Source: Planctomycetota bacterium (GTDB lineage: Bacteria > Planctomycetota > UBA1135 > UBA2386). From it: a DNA stretch of 15,092 nucleotides. Shown in pieces: positions 14,183-15,092 of the stretch. The DNA is taken from contig JADJPQ010000017.1 of the NCBI GenBank assembly GCA_016713175.1, forward strand, positions 1 through 15,092, in the 5' to 3' direction. Position numbers and translations under genes: made by a program. Numbering within the stretch: the first letter of the stretch is position 1; each line of letters opens with the position of its first letter. The notes under the pieces were generated by a model. The model searched no databases. It was given only the letters and a program-made list of their open reading frames with translations, and was not told where the DNA came from.

Positions 14183-15092
14183 CAAGTTCGGATGGTGGGT
14201 GCTGGCCTCTCTTGTGCTCTGCGTCACCTGTGTCCGCAAGGGCAGTTCGGGCCCCGCGGAGTCCAAGATCGGTCCTACGATCGACCCGGTTGCGCAGTAC
14301 ACGAGCTCAATGTCGGTTAAGCTGACAGGCAGAAGCCTGCGGGCCGGGAGCACCCTGCGCGTCGAAGGCGGTGCGTCGCCACAGACGGTGCAGTTGGCGC
14401 GGACGGATCGTGCCATCGCCATCGACGTCGATCTGGCGGCAAATCGCCTCAACAGCCTGTTGCTGACCGAGACCTTCGCGGACGGGGGAACGGCAGCGCC
14501 GTTGCCGATGCAGATCGTCCAAGACTCGGCGCCACCCGATCTCCAGATCGATGCGCCAGCGCCCATGGGCGAAGTCTATTCGCCTACGATTGCCGTGATC
14601 GGCCGCGTCGGAGACTTGGTCACCGGTGCGTTCGGGCTGCAGGTCTTCGTCAATGACGTCGCCGCGGCGGTCGATCTCGGCACGGGGACGAACGGCACTT
14701 TCCTCGCGACCGGCATCCCAGTCGTCGAGGGAGGGGCCAACTTGCTTCAGGTCCGTGCTCTCGACGCAGCGGGGAATGAGCGCGTGCGCGAAGTTCCATT
14801 CACTCATGTGATCCTGACCGGCAACCGAATCGAGCCGGTGGTCGGCGATCTGCAGACCGCCCCGGTGCGTACGGTGCTACCGACGCCGATTTCAGTGCGG
14901 GTGTTGCGGCCTGATGGGTCGCCGTTCGTCGGCAAGGTGGTCGAGTTTCGGGTCATTCGTAGCGACGGGCGTCTCGCTGCCGACGGCGGCGCTGTAGGCG
15001 AGCTGACCTATCGGGTCGCGACTGATACCGCTGGAATCGCCTCGGCATTCTGGCGAACGGGTTCCGATGCCGGAGTCGCGAACAACCGCGTC
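14175..15092 (+). CDS. Secreted or lipid-anchored protein with Ig-like domains, open at the right edge
   Basis: 306 codons are open with no stop before the window ends. MRNKFGWWVLASLVLC followed by VTC is a signal sequence; the Cys at residue 19 could be lipidated, but V-T-C is an imperfect lipobox. Residues of about 115-215 (DLQIDAPAP, VIGRVGD, LQVFVNDVAA, GTFLATGIPVVEGGANLLQV then RALDAAGNE) look like a glucodextranase-B-type Ig-like repeat. Residues from about 235 (SVRVLRPDGSPFVGKVVEFR, ATDTAGIASAFWRTGSDAG) resemble a bacterial Ig-like domain of the invasin type (Big_1). Such arrays are usually stalks of surface proteins. It follows the kinase and the 62-codon frame closely on the same strand, so it is probably in their operon and may be a partner or target of that receptor. 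No base-level damage is seen here. Confidence 0.82.
   Translation, partial: MRNKFGWWVLASLVLCVTCVRKGSSGPAESKIGPTIDPVAQYTSSMSVKLTGRSLRAGSTLRVEGGASPQTVQLARTDRAIAIDVDLAANRLNSLLLTETFADGGTAAPLPMQIVQDSAPPDLQIDAPAPMGEVYSPTIAVIGRVGDLVTGAFGLQVFVNDVAAAVDLGTGTNGTFLATGIPVVEGGANLLQVRALDAAGNERVREVPFTHVILTGNRIEPVVGDLQTAPVRTVLPTPISVRVLRPDGSPFVGKVVEFRVIRSDGRLAADGGAVGELTYRVATDTAGIASAFWRTGSDAGVANNRV

Overview
The window looks like a fragment of a Planctomycetota chromosome, probably from one of the lineages rich in secreted beta-propeller proteins. The evidence is high GC; a divergent ECF sigma factor and membrane serine/threonine kinase; FGE-like (C-type-lectin fold) domains fused to signalling domains; and two secreted repeat proteins whose C-terminal ends resemble a domain I recall from planctomycete exoproteins. 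This placement rests on remembered family patterns, not on a search.

Sequence quality dominates the left third. From 1 to about 5250 no gene is open in a single frame, yet stitching frames together gives five recognisable products. On the minus strand these are a PQQ-type glucose/sorbosone dehydrogenase (<1-873, running off the left edge), a prepilin-like protein (about 1030-1753), a secreted propeller-type protein (about 2690-4328) and an M48 metalloprotease lipoprotein (about 4460-5251). On the plus strand there is phosphoribosylanthranilate isomerase, trpF (1953-2620). The shifts are mostly explained by one-base indels and become rarer to the right. I read them mainly as unpolished long-read errors, perhaps near a contig end, rather than decay of five unrelated genes.

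The middle (5517-7155) carries an intact 104-residue helical protein followed by a TIR - membrane hairpin - FGE-like protein. The latter has local frameshifts and loses the second half of its FGE-like domain just before the converging kelch gene. The kelch gene (7155-9341, minus) has about 12 repeat units and two compensating frameshifts. A frameshifted lipoprotein (9424-9753) and a two-domain YCII protein (9791-10531) follow on the plus strand and may be one reading unit.

The right part (10535-15092) is the best preserved. An ECF sigma factor (minus) diverges from a kinase - membrane segment - coiled coil - FGE-like receptor with one frameshift near 12138. Downstream come a possible 62-residue protein and, overlapping it by 8 bases, an Ig-domain lipoprotein that runs off the right edge. 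The likely theme is envelope sensing and surface or secreted proteins: two membrane receptors (TIR and kinase) share an FGE-like C-terminal module lacking visible FGE catalytic chemistry, and a dedicated sigma factor sits next to the kinase.
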